A stretch of DNA of 64,000 bases. It comes from an uncultured Eubacteriales bacterium (GTDB taxonomy: Bacteria; Bacillota; Clostridia; Oscillospirales; CAG-272). A program made the position numbers and the translations under genes. This document shows positions 1 to 7,919 of the stretch, one piece after another. The notes below the pieces were generated by a model. That model did no database searches and had not been told where the DNA came from. It saw only the letters and a list, made by a program, of their open reading frames with translations. Location: the NCBI GenBank assembly GCA_934447715.1, contig CAKSER010000007.1:1-64000 (forward strand), read 5' to 3'. Numbering within the stretch: position 1 is the stretch's first letter; every line of letters begins with the position of its first letter.

Positions 1-38
1 CACACGTCCTCCCATTCAACAGGCTCGAGAATAGGCAT
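1..38 (-). CDS. 5' end of an unidentified gene (partial)
   Basis: An ATG whose complement lies at 36-38 opens a minus-strand frame that runs off the left edge after 12 codons (MPILEPVEWEDV). A strong AGGAGG site at 46-51 sits 7 bases upstream, which is why I accept it as a gene start. Too little is visible to assign a family. Confidence 0.5.
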   Translation of the reverse strand, partial: MPILEPVEWEDV

Positions 39-170
39 ATTTTGTCCTCCTGTAGGGGAAAATTAAGGAGCCTTTGGCAGATTTTTCGGCAGACTCCCGA
101 TATTTGAGCCTATCCTAGCATACCTGAAACAAAAAAGCAACCGGAAAAACCGAAAAGCCGAAAAAATCGA

Positions 171-662
171 TCAGACTGATCGGTTGAGCAGATAAATTGA
201 AAGGTTCAAATATCCGGCAAAGGCGACCCAGAGCGCGTAAGGGATAAAAAGCAGGCCGCCTGCCTTGCTGATTTTTCCGAAATAAACGGCATTGAGTGTG
301 ACAAGGAAAAACAGCGCGATAAGCCAGATGAAGGCAAACAGATAGCTTTTAAGGTTGAAGAAGATCGGCGACCAGGCAAAGTTGAATATCAGCTGGATTC
401 CGTAAACCTTAAGAGCCGCATCCACAAGGCGCTGCTCCCTGCCGGAGGTGATTACAAGATATGACGCAATGCCCATTAAAATATATAAAACCGTCCAGAC
501 GACCCCGAACAGCCACGGTGGAGGGTTTAACGGCGGTTTTAATACAGACTGCATGAAAAATGCCATTCCGTCAGCCGACAAAAGCGCGGAAAGCCCTCCG
601 ACGGCAAGAGGGAGCACAAGACAGGCGACAAGAAGCCTTAAATTGATTTTTTTACCGTTCAT
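171..662 (-). CDS. tspO: TspO/MBR (translocator) family membrane protein
   Basis: A 163-residue, very hydrophobic protein with about five membrane segments, the usual size and topology of the TspO/MBR family. The family's Trp/Pro-rich stretch is visible near residues 42-60 (PPLNPPPWLFGVVW followed by LY). Known members bind porphyrins and tetrapyrroles in the membrane and have been linked to stress responses; the physiological role in Clostridia is unsettled. It is transcribed alone, divergently from the zinc GTPase gene at 929. The start has only a modest AGGTG site upstream. The family call is firm; the ligand is inference. Confidence 0.85.
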   Translation of the reverse strand: MNGKKINLRLLVACLVLPLAVGGLSALLSADGMAFFMQSVLKPPLNPPPWLFGVVWTVLYILMGIASYLVITSGREQRLVDAALKVYGIQLIFNFAWSPIFFNLKSYLFAFIWLIALFFLVTLNAVYFGKISKAGGLLFIPYALWVAFAGYLNLSIYLLNRSV

Positions 663-735
663 AACAAAACACCTCGGGATTTTTTCTTTCTTTGCGGTCT
701 TAATTGCTGTTTTGTAAGATTCTATGCGGTTTTTC

Positions 736-770
736 GCCCGAAAATGCCTTTTTGCCCGAAAATGCCTTTT
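736..770. repeat. 17-bp perfect direct repeat, two copies
   Basis: GCCCGAAAATGCCTTTT occurs at 736-752 and again at 754-770, one base apart, in the divergent spacer between tspO and the GTPase gene. It lies upstream of the promoter at 810-838. No function can be read from it. Confidence 0.7.
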
Positions 771-809
771 CGGGGCTCTTTTTAAGCGAAAAAGAAATCC
801 GGTGTTCTA

Positions 810-838
810 TTGACAAAAGCAAAAAAACATACTATATT
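810..838 (+). promoter_or_regulatory. Sigma-A-type promoter of the zinc GTPase gene
   Basis: TTGACA at 810-815 and TATATT at 833-838 are separated by 17 bases. The leader that follows holds two palindromes: GCCGGAATCCGGC at 871-883 and ATAATTACATTAT at 885-897. Either could be a repressor site, since this gene family is usually Zur-controlled, but neither matches the B. subtilis Zur box as I know it. Confidence 0.65.
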
Positions 839-928
839 ATTATTACAAATTATTAATGTGGATAACTGTTGCCGGAATCCGGCGATAATTACATTATAAA
901 AATCAAAATACTAAGGACGTGATAAAAA

Positions 929-2104
929 ATGACAAAGGTTGATATTTTTTCGGGATTTCTCGGTGCGGGCAAGACCACGCTTATAAAGAAGCTGATAAAA
1001 GAGGCATATAAGGGAGAAAAGCTGGTTCTGATCGAGAACGAGTTCGGCGAAATCGGCGTTGACGGCGGATTTATGCAGGATGCCGGTATTGAGGTCACCG
1101 AAATGAATTCCGGCTGCATCTGCTGCTCGCTTGTAGGCGACTTCGGCAAGGCGCTTGAAAAGGTCGTAAAGGAATATGCTCCCGACAGAATTCTTATCGA
1201 GCCGTCCGGTGTCGGCAAGCTGAGCGACGTAATCACCGCCGTAAGGAATGTAGGTTCGAGCGAGCTTCAGTTAAACGGCTTTACGACGGTTGTCGACGCA
1301 GGCAAGTGCAAGATGTATTTAAAGAACTTCGGCGAATTTTTCGGCAATCAGGTAGAGAACGCAAGCTCGGTTATTTTAAGCCACACAAAGACGGCAGGCG
1401 AAAAGAAGATCGCCGAGTGCATCGAGCTTATAAGAGCGCTCAATCCGACGGCGTCGATCGTCACAACCGATTGGGACAGCCTTGACGGCAGCACGATTCT
1501 TAAAACAATGGAGCAGACCGATACACTGAAGGCAGAGCTTGAGCGCCTCGAGGAGGAGGTGCATCATCATCACGACGATGATGAGGACGAGCATGAGCAT
1601 CATTACCATCACCACGATGACGACGACGAGTGCGAGTGCGGACACCATCATCACCACGATGATGACGACGAGTGTGAGTGCGGACATCACCATCATGACG
1701 ACGACGATGAGGACGAACACGAGCATCACCACCATCACCACGATGATGACGACGAAGATGAGCATGAGCATCATCATCACCACGATGATGAGTGCGGATG
1801 CGGACATCATCACCACCACCACGCAGACGAGGTATTCTCGAGCTTCGGCGTTGAGACCGCAAAGAAGTTTACAAAGGAAAAGATTACCGAGTGCCTCAAG
1901 GCGCTTGACAGCGACGAGTACGGAACGATCCTCCGCGCAAAGGGAATCGTCGAGTGCGAGTGCGGAAAGTGGATATACTTTGACTATGTTCCGGGCGAGC
2001 CGGATGTCCGTACCGGAGAGGCAAGCACGATCGGCAAGATCTGCGTAATCGGCTCAAAGATCAACGAAGAAAAGCTCGCCGAGCTGTTCGGTGTAAGCAA
2101 ATAA
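929..2104 (+). CDS. COG0523/CobW-family G3E GTPase with a long His/Asp/Cys-rich linker
   Basis: 391 residues. Walker A GFLGAGKT is at residues 9-16, the NEFG segment at 37-40, the family CxCC metal site at C63/C65/C66 and EPSG at 91-94. Residues about 212-298 are a low-complexity linker of roughly six units alternating runs of His with runs of Asp/Glu and CxC pairs; I count about 38 His and six Cys. A CobW C-terminal domain follows (about 299-391). COG0523 proteins act as zinc (or other metal) chaperones coupled to GTP hydrolysis, and His-rich linkers are typical, though this one is unusually long. It heads a zinc-themed group with the next two genes. Zinc is inferred from family and context; cobalt or nickel is the alternative. 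Confidence 0.88.
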   Translation: MTKVDIFSGFLGAGKTTLIKKLIKEAYKGEKLVLIENEFGEIGVDGGFMQDAGIEVTEMNSGCICCSLVGDFGKALEKVVKEYAPDRILIEPSGVGKLSDVITAVRNVGSSELQLNGFTTVVDAGKCKMYLKNFGEFFGNQVENASSVILSHTKTAGEKKIAECIELIRALNPTASIVTTDWDSLDGSTILKTMEQTDTLKAELERLEEEVHHHHDDDEDEHEHHYHHHDDDDECECGHHHHHDDDDECECGHHHHDDDDEDEHEHHHHHHDDDDEDEHEHHHHHDDECGCGHHHHHHADEVFSSFGVETAKKFTKEKITECLKALDSDEYGTILRAKGIVECECGKWIYFDYVPGEPDVRTGEASTIGKICVIGSKINEEKLAELFGVSK

Positions 2105-2204
2105 GAAGCTGCAGCAGCCGCAGTTAAGGAAAGCAGCGGCACAAAATCGGCGGCAAAGACAGTAAGAGAACGCAAAACGACAAAAGAGGCGGAAGGAAGC
2201 AGAT

Positions 2205-3188
2205 ATGAGCAACGCAAACGGCGCAAACGAGGTAAAAGAAATACCGGTATACATGTTTACCGGCTTTCTTGAGGCGGGAAAAACAAAATTTATTAGAGAG
2301 ACCCTTGAGGACGAGAGATTCAACAGCGGAAAGGAAAGCACGCTTCTGCTCATCTGCGAGGAGGGAGAGGAGGAATATGATCCTTCGACCTTCCCGGGCG
2401 GCGGAAAGAATGTCACATGCGTAAGCGTTGAAGACAGCTCGATGCTGACTGCTGCCTTCCTTGAAAAGGCGATTGCGGACAGTAAGGCGGAAAGAATCCT
2501 TGTCGAGTACAACGGAATGTGGCAGCTTGACCTGCTCTACTCGGCGCTCCCTGCCGGAGTTTTGGTATATCAGGAGATGTTCTTTGCGGATGCGACGACA
2601 TTTATAAGCTATAATGCGAACATGAGAAGCCTTGTAGTCGACAAGCTCCAGGGCTGCGAGCTTGTTGTCTTTAACAGATGGGACGACGAAAAGAACGATC
2701 AGATGGAGTTCCACAAAATCGTAAGAGGCATCAGCCGCAGAACCGATATCGCATACGAAAGAAAGGACGGAAGCGTAACCTATGACGATATTGAGGATCC
2801 GCTGCCGTTTGATATCGATGCGCCGGTTGTTGTGATCGAGGACAGGGATTATGCGCTTTTCTACCGCGATCTTACCGAGGAGGCAAAGAAGTACGACGGC
2901 AAAACCGTCCGCTTCAAGGCGCTTATCGGCAAGGACGCGCGCTTTGACAAAAACTGCTTCGGGGTCGGCAGGCATATTATGACCTGCTGCGAGGCGGATA
3001 TCGCCTACAGCGCGATTATTGCGAAGTGGGACAAGGCTGACACGCTCAAAACCGGAGAGTTTGTCATTGTCGAGGGAAGAATCGACATTGAATATAACAA
3101 GGTCTACCGCAGAAATGGGCCGGTTCTTAAGGTGACAAGCGCTGTCGAATCCGAAGCGCCTGCTCAGCCGGTTGCGACCTTCTATTAA
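2205..3188 (+). CDS. CobW-like GTPase fused to a YcgQ/DUF1980-type C-terminal domain
   Basis: 327 residues. The N-terminal half is a G3E-like P-loop domain with Walker A GFLEAGKT at 20-27 and an NRWD guanine-recognition variant at 157-160, but it lacks the CxCC metal motif seen in the preceding protein. Residues about 230-327 resemble the C-terminal OB-like domain of YcgQ (TIGR03943/DUF1980): a YDGK start, CCEAD at 261-265, and a Pro-containing aromatic end. YcgQ/YcgR-type permeases belong to Zur regulons in Bacillus, so the fusion fits the zinc context. It lies 100 bp after the first GTPase gene, probably co-transcribed. The GTPase call is good; the second domain and the function are inference. 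Confidence 0.7.
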   Translation: MSNANGANEVKEIPVYMFTGFLEAGKTKFIRETLEDERFNSGKESTLLLICEEGEEEYDPSTFPGGGKNVTCVSVEDSSMLTAAFLEKAIADSKAERILVEYNGMWQLDLLYSALPAGVLVYQEMFFADATTFISYNANMRSLVVDKLQGCELVVFNRWDDEKNDQMEFHKIVRGISRRTDIAYERKDGSVTYDDIEDPLPFDIDAPVVVIEDRDYALFYRDLTEEAKKYDGKTVRFKALIGKDARFDKNCFGVGRHIMTCCEADIAYSAIIAKWDKADTLKTGEFVIVEGRIDIEYNKVYRRNGPVLKVTSAVESEAPAQPVATFY

Positions 3189-3208
3189 ATCGCAAATAAA
3201 AACCGATT

Positions 3209-3241
3209 AAGCCGTGTTGTGCGTTTTTTGCGGCACGGCTT
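3209..3241 (+). terminator. Weak hairpin between GTPase and ZnuA-like genes
   Basis: AAGCCGTG at 3209-3216 pairs perfectly with CACGGCTT at 3234-3241 around a 17-base loop. The U-tract after it is poor (cttcttc), so it may only attenuate, stabilise or process the message. Confidence 0.4.
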
Positions 3242-3308
3242 CTTCAGACCTCGGCTGCCCGATCTTCGGTTGACCGAAAATAATAAAACGACAGGTATAT
3301 ATAATATA

Positions 3309-4280
3309 ATGAAGAAAATAATCATAATCATGCTTGCGGCGCTTGTTCTGATCTCCTGCTGCGCATGCAAAAACGAGGCAGGCGAAAAAGGCGGGCTTAA
3401 GATTGTCGCGTCGAACTTTCCGGGATACGATTTTGCAAGAGAGATTGCGTCCGATAATGCAGAAATAACCCTTCTGCTCTCTCCCGGCGAGGAAAGCCAC
3501 AGCTATGAGCCGACCCCAAAGGAGATTATAAGCATCCTTGACTGCGATGTTTTTATCTGCGTCGGCGGAGAATCCGAAAGCTGGCTTGACGGGATTCTCG
3601 ATTCGGTCGGAAGCAAGGATATGAATATCGTAAGGATGATAGACTGCACCGAGCTTATCGACGAGGAGCTTCCCTACGAGACGCAGGACGAGGACGGTCA
3701 TGAACACGACCACGATCACGGGGACGGTGAAAACGGCGAGGAAAGTGAAAAGGACGAGCATGTCTGGACATCGCCGCTTAATGCAATAAAAATCTGCGAA
3801 AGGATCGAGAGCGCAATCGAAAAAGCCGATCCGGAAAATAAGGACGTGTATAAAAAAAATCTTCTTGATTACACCGAAGAGCTGAAGTCGCTTGATCGTG
3901 ACATAAAGGAAACGGTGTCGAAGGGAAAAACGAAAACCTTGGTTTTCGGCGACAGATTCCCGTTTGCATATTTTGCAAAGGAGTACGGGCTCGAATGCTA
4001 TGCGGCATTTCCGGGCTGCTCTCCGGAAACCGAGCCGTCGTCAAAAACCGTCGCGTTTCTTATTGACGAGGTGAAAAGCAAAAGGCTGCCGGCGGTTCTG
4101 TATCTTGAGATGTCGAGCCGCAAGATTGCCGACGCGATCTGCGAAGCGACGGGTGCCGTTCCTCTGCTTTTCCACTCCTGCCACAATGTTTCAAAGGATG
4201 AGCTTGAGTCGGGGCAGACATACCTTTCGCTTATGAGAAAGAATCTCGAAACGCTCAAAACGGCGCTCGGCGCAGAATAA
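3309..4280 (+). CDS. ZnuA/AdcA-like metal ABC transporter substrate-binding lipoprotein
   Basis: 323 residues from the ATG at 3309. The in-frame ATG at 3219 would add 30 unlikely residues before a clear lipoprotein signal (MKKIIIIML... with lipobox LISC). The mature protein follows the cluster 9 (TroA/ZnuA) pattern: SPGEESHSYEPTP carries the first metal His, an acidic His-rich loop (DGHEHDHDHGDG) follows, then a His near HVWTSPLNA. In place of the third His is a GDRFPFAYF segment with GCSPETEPS, a variant I know from clostridial zinc-binding proteins. It should capture zinc outside the membrane. No permease or ATPase gene follows. The start has no strong Shine-Dalgarno site. Confidence 0.82.
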   Translation: MKKIIIIMLAALVLISCCACKNEAGEKGGLKIVASNFPGYDFAREIASDNAEITLLLSPGEESHSYEPTPKEIISILDCDVFICVGGESESWLDGILDSVGSKDMNIVRMIDCTELIDEELPYETQDEDGHEHDHDHGDGENGEESEKDEHVWTSPLNAIKICERIESAIEKADPENKDVYKKNLLDYTEELKSLDRDIKETVSKGKTKTLVFGDRFPFAYFAKEYGLECYAAFPGCSPETEPSSKTVAFLIDEVKSKRLPAVLYLEMSSRKIADAICEATGAVPLLFHSCHNVSKDELESGQTYLSLMRKNLETLKTALGAE

Positions 4281-4347
4281 ATCGGATAAAACAGAGCAAA
4301 CGAAAAAGAGTAAAAAAAGATAAAGCATAATTGCAGGGAGACAGGCT

Positions 4348-5133
4348 ATGGACCGATATAAAAACAAAAGAATCTATCTGCTCGGCGATTCGATCAGCAG
4401 CACAGACTATCCGTGGTACAGAGAGGCGCTTATGAGGCTGACCGGTGCTGCGGATGTGTATAATGCAGGCTTTTCCGGAAGGAACACGGCATTTATTGCC
4501 TGCGACGGGGCGTTTAAGCGGCTCGAGGATTACGACCCGGATCTTGTCATTGCTCTTGTCGCCGGAAACGACGCGGCGGAAAAGGGCACGGTCGGAACCT
4601 TTTCGAAAGATTCCCCGAACGGCAGGCTCGGAGAAGAGGTGGTGAGCGAGGTCGATGTAAATACCGATTTCGGAAAGCTCCCCGAGGGACAGCCGCTCAT
4701 TCTTGCGATTGCGCATATAATCCGCCGCTTTAACGAAATGTATTACGATTTCAAAAAGCGCGCAGGAGTAACCGGGGATGTCTCGGTTGACGATCCGGTA
4801 AGCTGCAGAAGGCTTGATCTTGTGCGCAAGCCGCGGCTTGTATTCTGCACCAGCCTTCCGCAGAAGAGAAATAACGACAACGATCCGTTTTCGGATCCTA
4901 AGGGATGGGAGCGCCGCCGCAACGCGGTAATCGAGTGCTGCGAGCGCTATAATGTCCCCTGTCTTGACCTTTATTCAAAGGTGCGCTGGGATTGGTCGAA
5001 GGAGCCGTACTGGGTTCCGCCGACAAGCACAAAGCTGAACCGGGGAATCTATACAATGGACGGCCTGCACCCGAACAAATACGGATATGAGTATATTGCA
5101 GGGATAGTCGCAGGGTTTATCGAGACGATCTGA
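4348..5133 (+). CDS. SGNH/GDSL-family hydrolase
   Basis: 261 residues with the four SGNH blocks: GDSIS near residue 13 (catalytic Ser), a Gly in NAGFSGR, GND near residue 75, and DGLHPNKYGYEYIA near the C-terminus with the catalytic Asp and His. No signal peptide is visible, so it is probably cytoplasmic. Members are esterases, lipases or carbohydrate deacetylases; the substrate cannot be told. It follows the ZnuA-like gene by 67 bp with a good RBS (GCAGGGAGA) and ends before a strong terminator. Confidence 0.82.
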   Translation: MDRYKNKRIYLLGDSISSTDYPWYREALMRLTGAADVYNAGFSGRNTAFIACDGAFKRLEDYDPDLVIALVAGNDAAEKGTVGTFSKDSPNGRLGEEVVSEVDVNTDFGKLPEGQPLILAIAHIIRRFNEMYYDFKKRAGVTGDVSVDDPVSCRRLDLVRKPRLVFCTSLPQKRNNDNDPFSDPKGWERRRNAVIECCERYNVPCLDLYSKVRWDWSKEPYWVPPTSTKLNRGIYTMDGLHPNKYGYEYIAGIVAGFIETI

Positions 5134-5262
5134 AGCGGCTTAAAGCAAAAAGTAAGACCGTTCGGCGTGCAAACGATATGCGAACCGATATGCATGCTGT
5201 CACGCGAACCGGCTTGCAGAGGCGGTGGCGAAGGCTCGAACAGGCTCGAGCGGCAAGATTAC

Positions 5263-5293
5263 AGCCTCCGGAAATTACTCCGGGGGCTTTTTT
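5263..5293 (+). terminator. Rho-independent terminator
   Basis: AGCCTCCGGA at 5263-5272 pairs with TCCGGGGGCT at 5279-5288 (one G-U pair) around a 6-base loop, followed by a run of T. It closes the zinc/SGNH transcription unit. Confidence 0.85.
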
Positions 5294-5555
5294 GCGCTTT
5301 TTTTTCATTTTTAAAGGCGCAGGAGGAGGCTGAAGGAGCAAGCCGGAAGGAAGGGGGAAAGGCGTAATTAGGAAGGTGCAAAAAAGTGAAAAAAGAGCGA
5401 AAAATCCGGCATATTATAGCCCGATTCGGGAATAAAAAGGAAGGAAAAACAGTATAATCAGAGTGCAGGACGGCAGGTCTTTCGGATTTGGAGGTTTATA
5501 ATGTTAATAAATTGTGAAAAATTTGCACAAAAAATGTAAATTCGGCAAAAGCCGC
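5294..5555. other. Intergenic stretch before the ribosomal promoter
   Basis: AT- and purine-rich spacer with no credible gene. The short frames here lack ribosome sites and coding character. Confidence 0.5.
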
Positions 5556-5584
5556 TTGCAATGTAATAATGTATAATGTATAAT
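5556..5584 (+). promoter_or_regulatory. Promoter of the ribosomal protein operon
   Basis: TTGCAA at 5556-5561 and TATAAT at 5579-5584, spaced by exactly 17 bases. A second TATAAT copy just upstream (5572-5577) is badly spaced. It precedes a leader of about 280 nt before rpsJ. Confidence 0.85.
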
Positions 5585-5599
5585 AACTCCGCTTGATGT

Positions 5600-5760
5600 G
5601 CGATGAAGTGAGAGGTTGCCCGAAACGTACTGTTTCCGTGCATTTCGGGGTAATTTTCACCGAGTATGTCCGCTGCGCTCTATGAGCGACAAACGGGCGA
5701 ATGTTCGATCGGAACACTTTAGCCGCCGGAGAGGTCGTGCCCTTTTCGCGTATGATGCAA
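5600..5760 (+). promoter_or_regulatory. Structured leader of rpsJ (candidate S10 r-protein leader)
   Basis: CCCGAAA at 5619-5625 pairs with TTTCGGG at 5643-5649, and GTGA (5608-5611) can close the arm with TCAC (5657-5660). GAAGTGAGAGGTTGC before the arm and TTTTCACCGAGTATGTCC after it look like conserved single-stranded blocks seen before rpsJ in other Clostridia, from memory. It is probably the site of feedback control by an r-protein, often L4. The exact fold is inference. Confidence 0.5.
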
Positions 5761-5872
5761 CGCAAAAAACGGTATTGACAGCTCCGAAAAATTTACGGCA
5801 GGGCAGGAAACGCCCGGGATAGTGTAAACGCGAACGCGCCGAAAATTAAAAATAATATGGAGGCAAAATCAA

Positions 5873-6184
5873 GTGGCAGTCAAGGAAAAAATCAGAGTCA
5901 GACTCAAAAGCTACGATCATTTTCTGATCGATCAGGCAGCCGAGAAGATCGTTGAGACCGTAAAGCGCACAGGCGCCGAGGTTTCCGGACCGATTCCGCT
6001 CCCCACCGAGAAGGAAATCATCACTATCCTCAGAGCCGTACACAAGTACAAGGATAGCCGCGAGCAGTTTGAGCTCAAGACTCACAAGAGACTTATTGAC
6101 ATCGTTAAGCCGTCGCAGAAGACAATCGACGCGCTTACAAGTCTCGAACTCTCTGCAGGCGTCGAGATCGAAGTAAAGCTCTGA
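5873..6184 (+). CDS. rpsJ: 30S ribosomal protein S10
   Basis: 103 residues, full length, beginning with GTG at 5873 behind a GGAGG site. The sequence ([15 protein letters not shown], and [14 protein letters not shown] with the C-terminal VEIEVKL) is unmistakable S10. S10 is part of the 30S head and is also the NusE factor in antitermination. It is the first gene of a run of about 30 translation genes. Confidence 0.98.
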   Translation: MAVKEKIRVRLKSYDHFLIDQAAEKIVETVKRTGAEVSGPIPLPTEKEIITILRAVHKYKDSREQFELKTHKRLIDIVKPSQKTIDALTSLELSAGVEIEVKL

Positions 6185-6234
6185 TCGGTTCCGAAGGATC
6201 GGAGAAAGAAAAAGATTGACCCGAGAGGGAATGT

Positions 6235-6281
6235 CATGTTGACGAAGGAACATGAAGGCGTGCAAAAATGATGTGACGCCT
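6235..6281 (+). other. Two adjacent hairpins in the rpsJ-rplC spacer
   Basis: CATGTT (6235-6240) pairs with AACATG (6249-6254), and AGGCGT (6256-6261) pairs with ACGCCT (6276-6281). The 142-nt spacer up to the rplC start is unusually long for this tightly packed operon, so a regulatory or processing role is plausible but unproven. Confidence 0.45.
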
Positions 6282-6326
6282 GTCAGGGCTTCCTCAACCA
6301 ATAACAAGTAAAGGATGGTCAAGAAA

Positions 6327-6959
6327 ATGGTAAAAGGCATTATCGGTAAGAAGATCGGTATGACTCAGATCTTCGACGAAAAGGGCAACGCAATCCCGGT
6401 TACGGTAGTTCTTGCCGGACCCTGCACCGTAACACAGAAGAAAACTGTTGATACGGACGGATACGATGCCATTCAGCTCGGCTTCATGGACGTAGCTGAA
6501 AAGAAACTCACAAAGGCCGAGGCAGGTCACCTTAAAAAGAACGGTATTTCCTGCAAGAAGCACTTAAAGGAATTCCGCCTTGATGATATTTCCGGCTACA
6601 ACACGGGCGATACCGTCACCGCTGATATTTTCGCAGCAGGTGAAAAGGTCGACGTTACCGGTATAACAAAGGGACACGGATACACCGGTGCGATCAAGCG
6701 TTGGAATCACCACATTCTCAGAATGACACACGGAACCGGACCGATTCACCGCGAGGTTGGATCTATGGGAGCTAACTCCTCTCCGTCCAGAGTGTTTAAG
6801 AACAAGAAGATGGCAGGTCAGTACGGTAACGAACAGGTAACCGTTCTCAATCTGAGCATCGCAAAGGTAGATGCGGAAAAGAATATCATCGCAGTAAAGG
6901 GAGCAATTCCCGGAGCAAAGGGCGGTATCGTATTCATCCGTAACGCCGTTAAAGCCTGA
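6327..6959 (+). CDS. rplC: 50S ribosomal protein L3
   Basis: 210 residues starting MVKGIIGKKIGMTQIF, the family's normal N-terminus. An ATG 12 bases earlier overlaps the AGGATGG ribosome site itself, so I choose 6327. The central loop (GANSSPSRVFKNKKMAGQYG) that reaches the peptidyl transferase centre is present. Confidence 0.97.
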   Translation: MVKGIIGKKIGMTQIFDEKGNAIPVTVVLAGPCTVTQKKTVDTDGYDAIQLGFMDVAEKKLTKAEAGHLKKNGISCKKHLKEFRLDDISGYNTGDTVTADIFAAGEKVDVTGITKGHGYTGAIKRWNHHILRMTHGTGPIHREVGSMGANSSPSRVFKNKKMAGQYGNEQVTVLNLSIAKVDAEKNIIAVKGAIPGAKGGIVFIRNAVKA

Positions 6960-6979
6960 GTGGAAGGAGGATATTAACG

Positions 6980-7603
6980 ATGCCGAACGTAAAAGTTTTT
7001 GATATGGCGGGCAAGGAAACAGGAGCAATCGACCTTTCCGATAAGATTTTCGGTGCAGAGGTCAATGCGGCAGCACTCCACACAGTTGTCAGAGCATATC
7101 TTCTGAATCAGAGACAAGGCACACAGTCCACCCTCACCCGTACCGAGGTTTCCGGAGGCGGTAAGAAGCCGTGGAAGCAGAAGGGTACAGGAAGAGCAAG
7201 ACAGGGTTCGACAAGAGCTCCGCAGTGGACACACGGTGGTGTTGTTTTCGCTCCGAAGCCCAGAAGCTATAGAGTAACAATAAATAAGAAGCTTAAGAGA
7301 GTCGCTCTTTACAGCGCACTTTCCGCAAAGGTTGCCGACAACGCACTCGTTGTAGTTGACGAGATCAAGGCAACAGAATTCAAGACCAAGACGATGGCAG
7401 AAATGCTCAAGTCTCTCAATGCCGGCAAGAAGGCTCTTGTAGTCCTTGCAGACAACAACGAGATGGCAGTTCGCTCGCTTGGAAACATCGCAGGAGTTAA
7501 GGCAGCTCAGACAAATACAATCAATGTATATGACATTCTGAATGCCGACACACTCGTAATTGCGAAGTCCGCAGTTGAAAAGATCGAGGAGGTATACGCA
7601 TAA
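6980..7603 (+). CDS. rplD: 50S ribosomal protein L4
   Basis: 207 residues with the Arg/Gly-rich extended loop (GGGKKPWKQKGTGRARQGS) that lines the exit tunnel. In many bacteria L4 also represses its own operon through the leader RNA. Its stop overlaps the rplW start by one base, which suggests translational coupling. Confidence 0.97.
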   Translation: MPNVKVFDMAGKETGAIDLSDKIFGAEVNAAALHTVVRAYLLNQRQGTQSTLTRTEVSGGGKKPWKQKGTGRARQGSTRAPQWTHGGVVFAPKPRSYRVTINKKLKRVALYSALSAKVADNALVVVDEIKATEFKTKTMAEMLKSLNAGKKALVVLADNNEMAVRSLGNIAGVKAAQTNTINVYDILNADTLVIAKSAVEKIEEVYA

Positions 7604-7899
7604 TGAAATTCGTACAGGATATCATCCGCCGCCCGATTATAACTGAGCAGGTTATCGATTCACTGGCGGACAAGAGATACGCATTTGAGGTTGCAAAGGA
7701 TGCAACCAAGCCGGAGATCGCAAAGGCTGTCGAGCAGATGTTCGAGGGCGTTAAGGTCGACAGCGTGCGTACACTTAACATGAAGAAAAAGCCGAAGAGA
7801 CTCGGAGTACACTTTGGATATACATCCGCATGGAAGAAAGCGGTTGTAACCCTTAAGGAAGATTCCAAGGCAATCGAGTTCTTTGACGGAATGTATTAA
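7603..7899 (+). CDS. rplW: 50S ribosomal protein L23
   Basis: 98 residues (IIRRPIITEQV... through the KKPKRLGVHFGYTSAWKKA loop). L23 sits at the tunnel exit and docks trigger factor and SRP. Its start overlaps the rplD stop (TAATG). Confidence 0.97.
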   Translation: MKFVQDIIRRPIITEQVIDSLADKRYAFEVAKDATKPEIAKAVEQMFEGVKVDSVRTLNMKKKPKRLGVHFGYTSAWKKAVVTLKEDSKAIEFFDGMY

Positions 7900-7919
7900 T
7901 TTAGGAGGAGTGAAAAGAG

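Noticed and set aside
840..897. Zur box before the zinc GTPase
   Set aside because: Palindromes are present but none has the C/G positions of the known Zur consensus; noted only as unassigned palindromes.
1376..1862. Long minus-strand and alternative plus-strand frames opposite the His-rich linker
   Set aside because: They arise because the repetitive CAT/CAC/GAC codons lack stops in other frames; they have low-complexity Met/Val or Arg/His products and no ribosome sites.
5134..5372. Frames on both strands after the SGNH gene
   Set aside because: They cross a strong terminator and have no ribosome sites or recognisable products.
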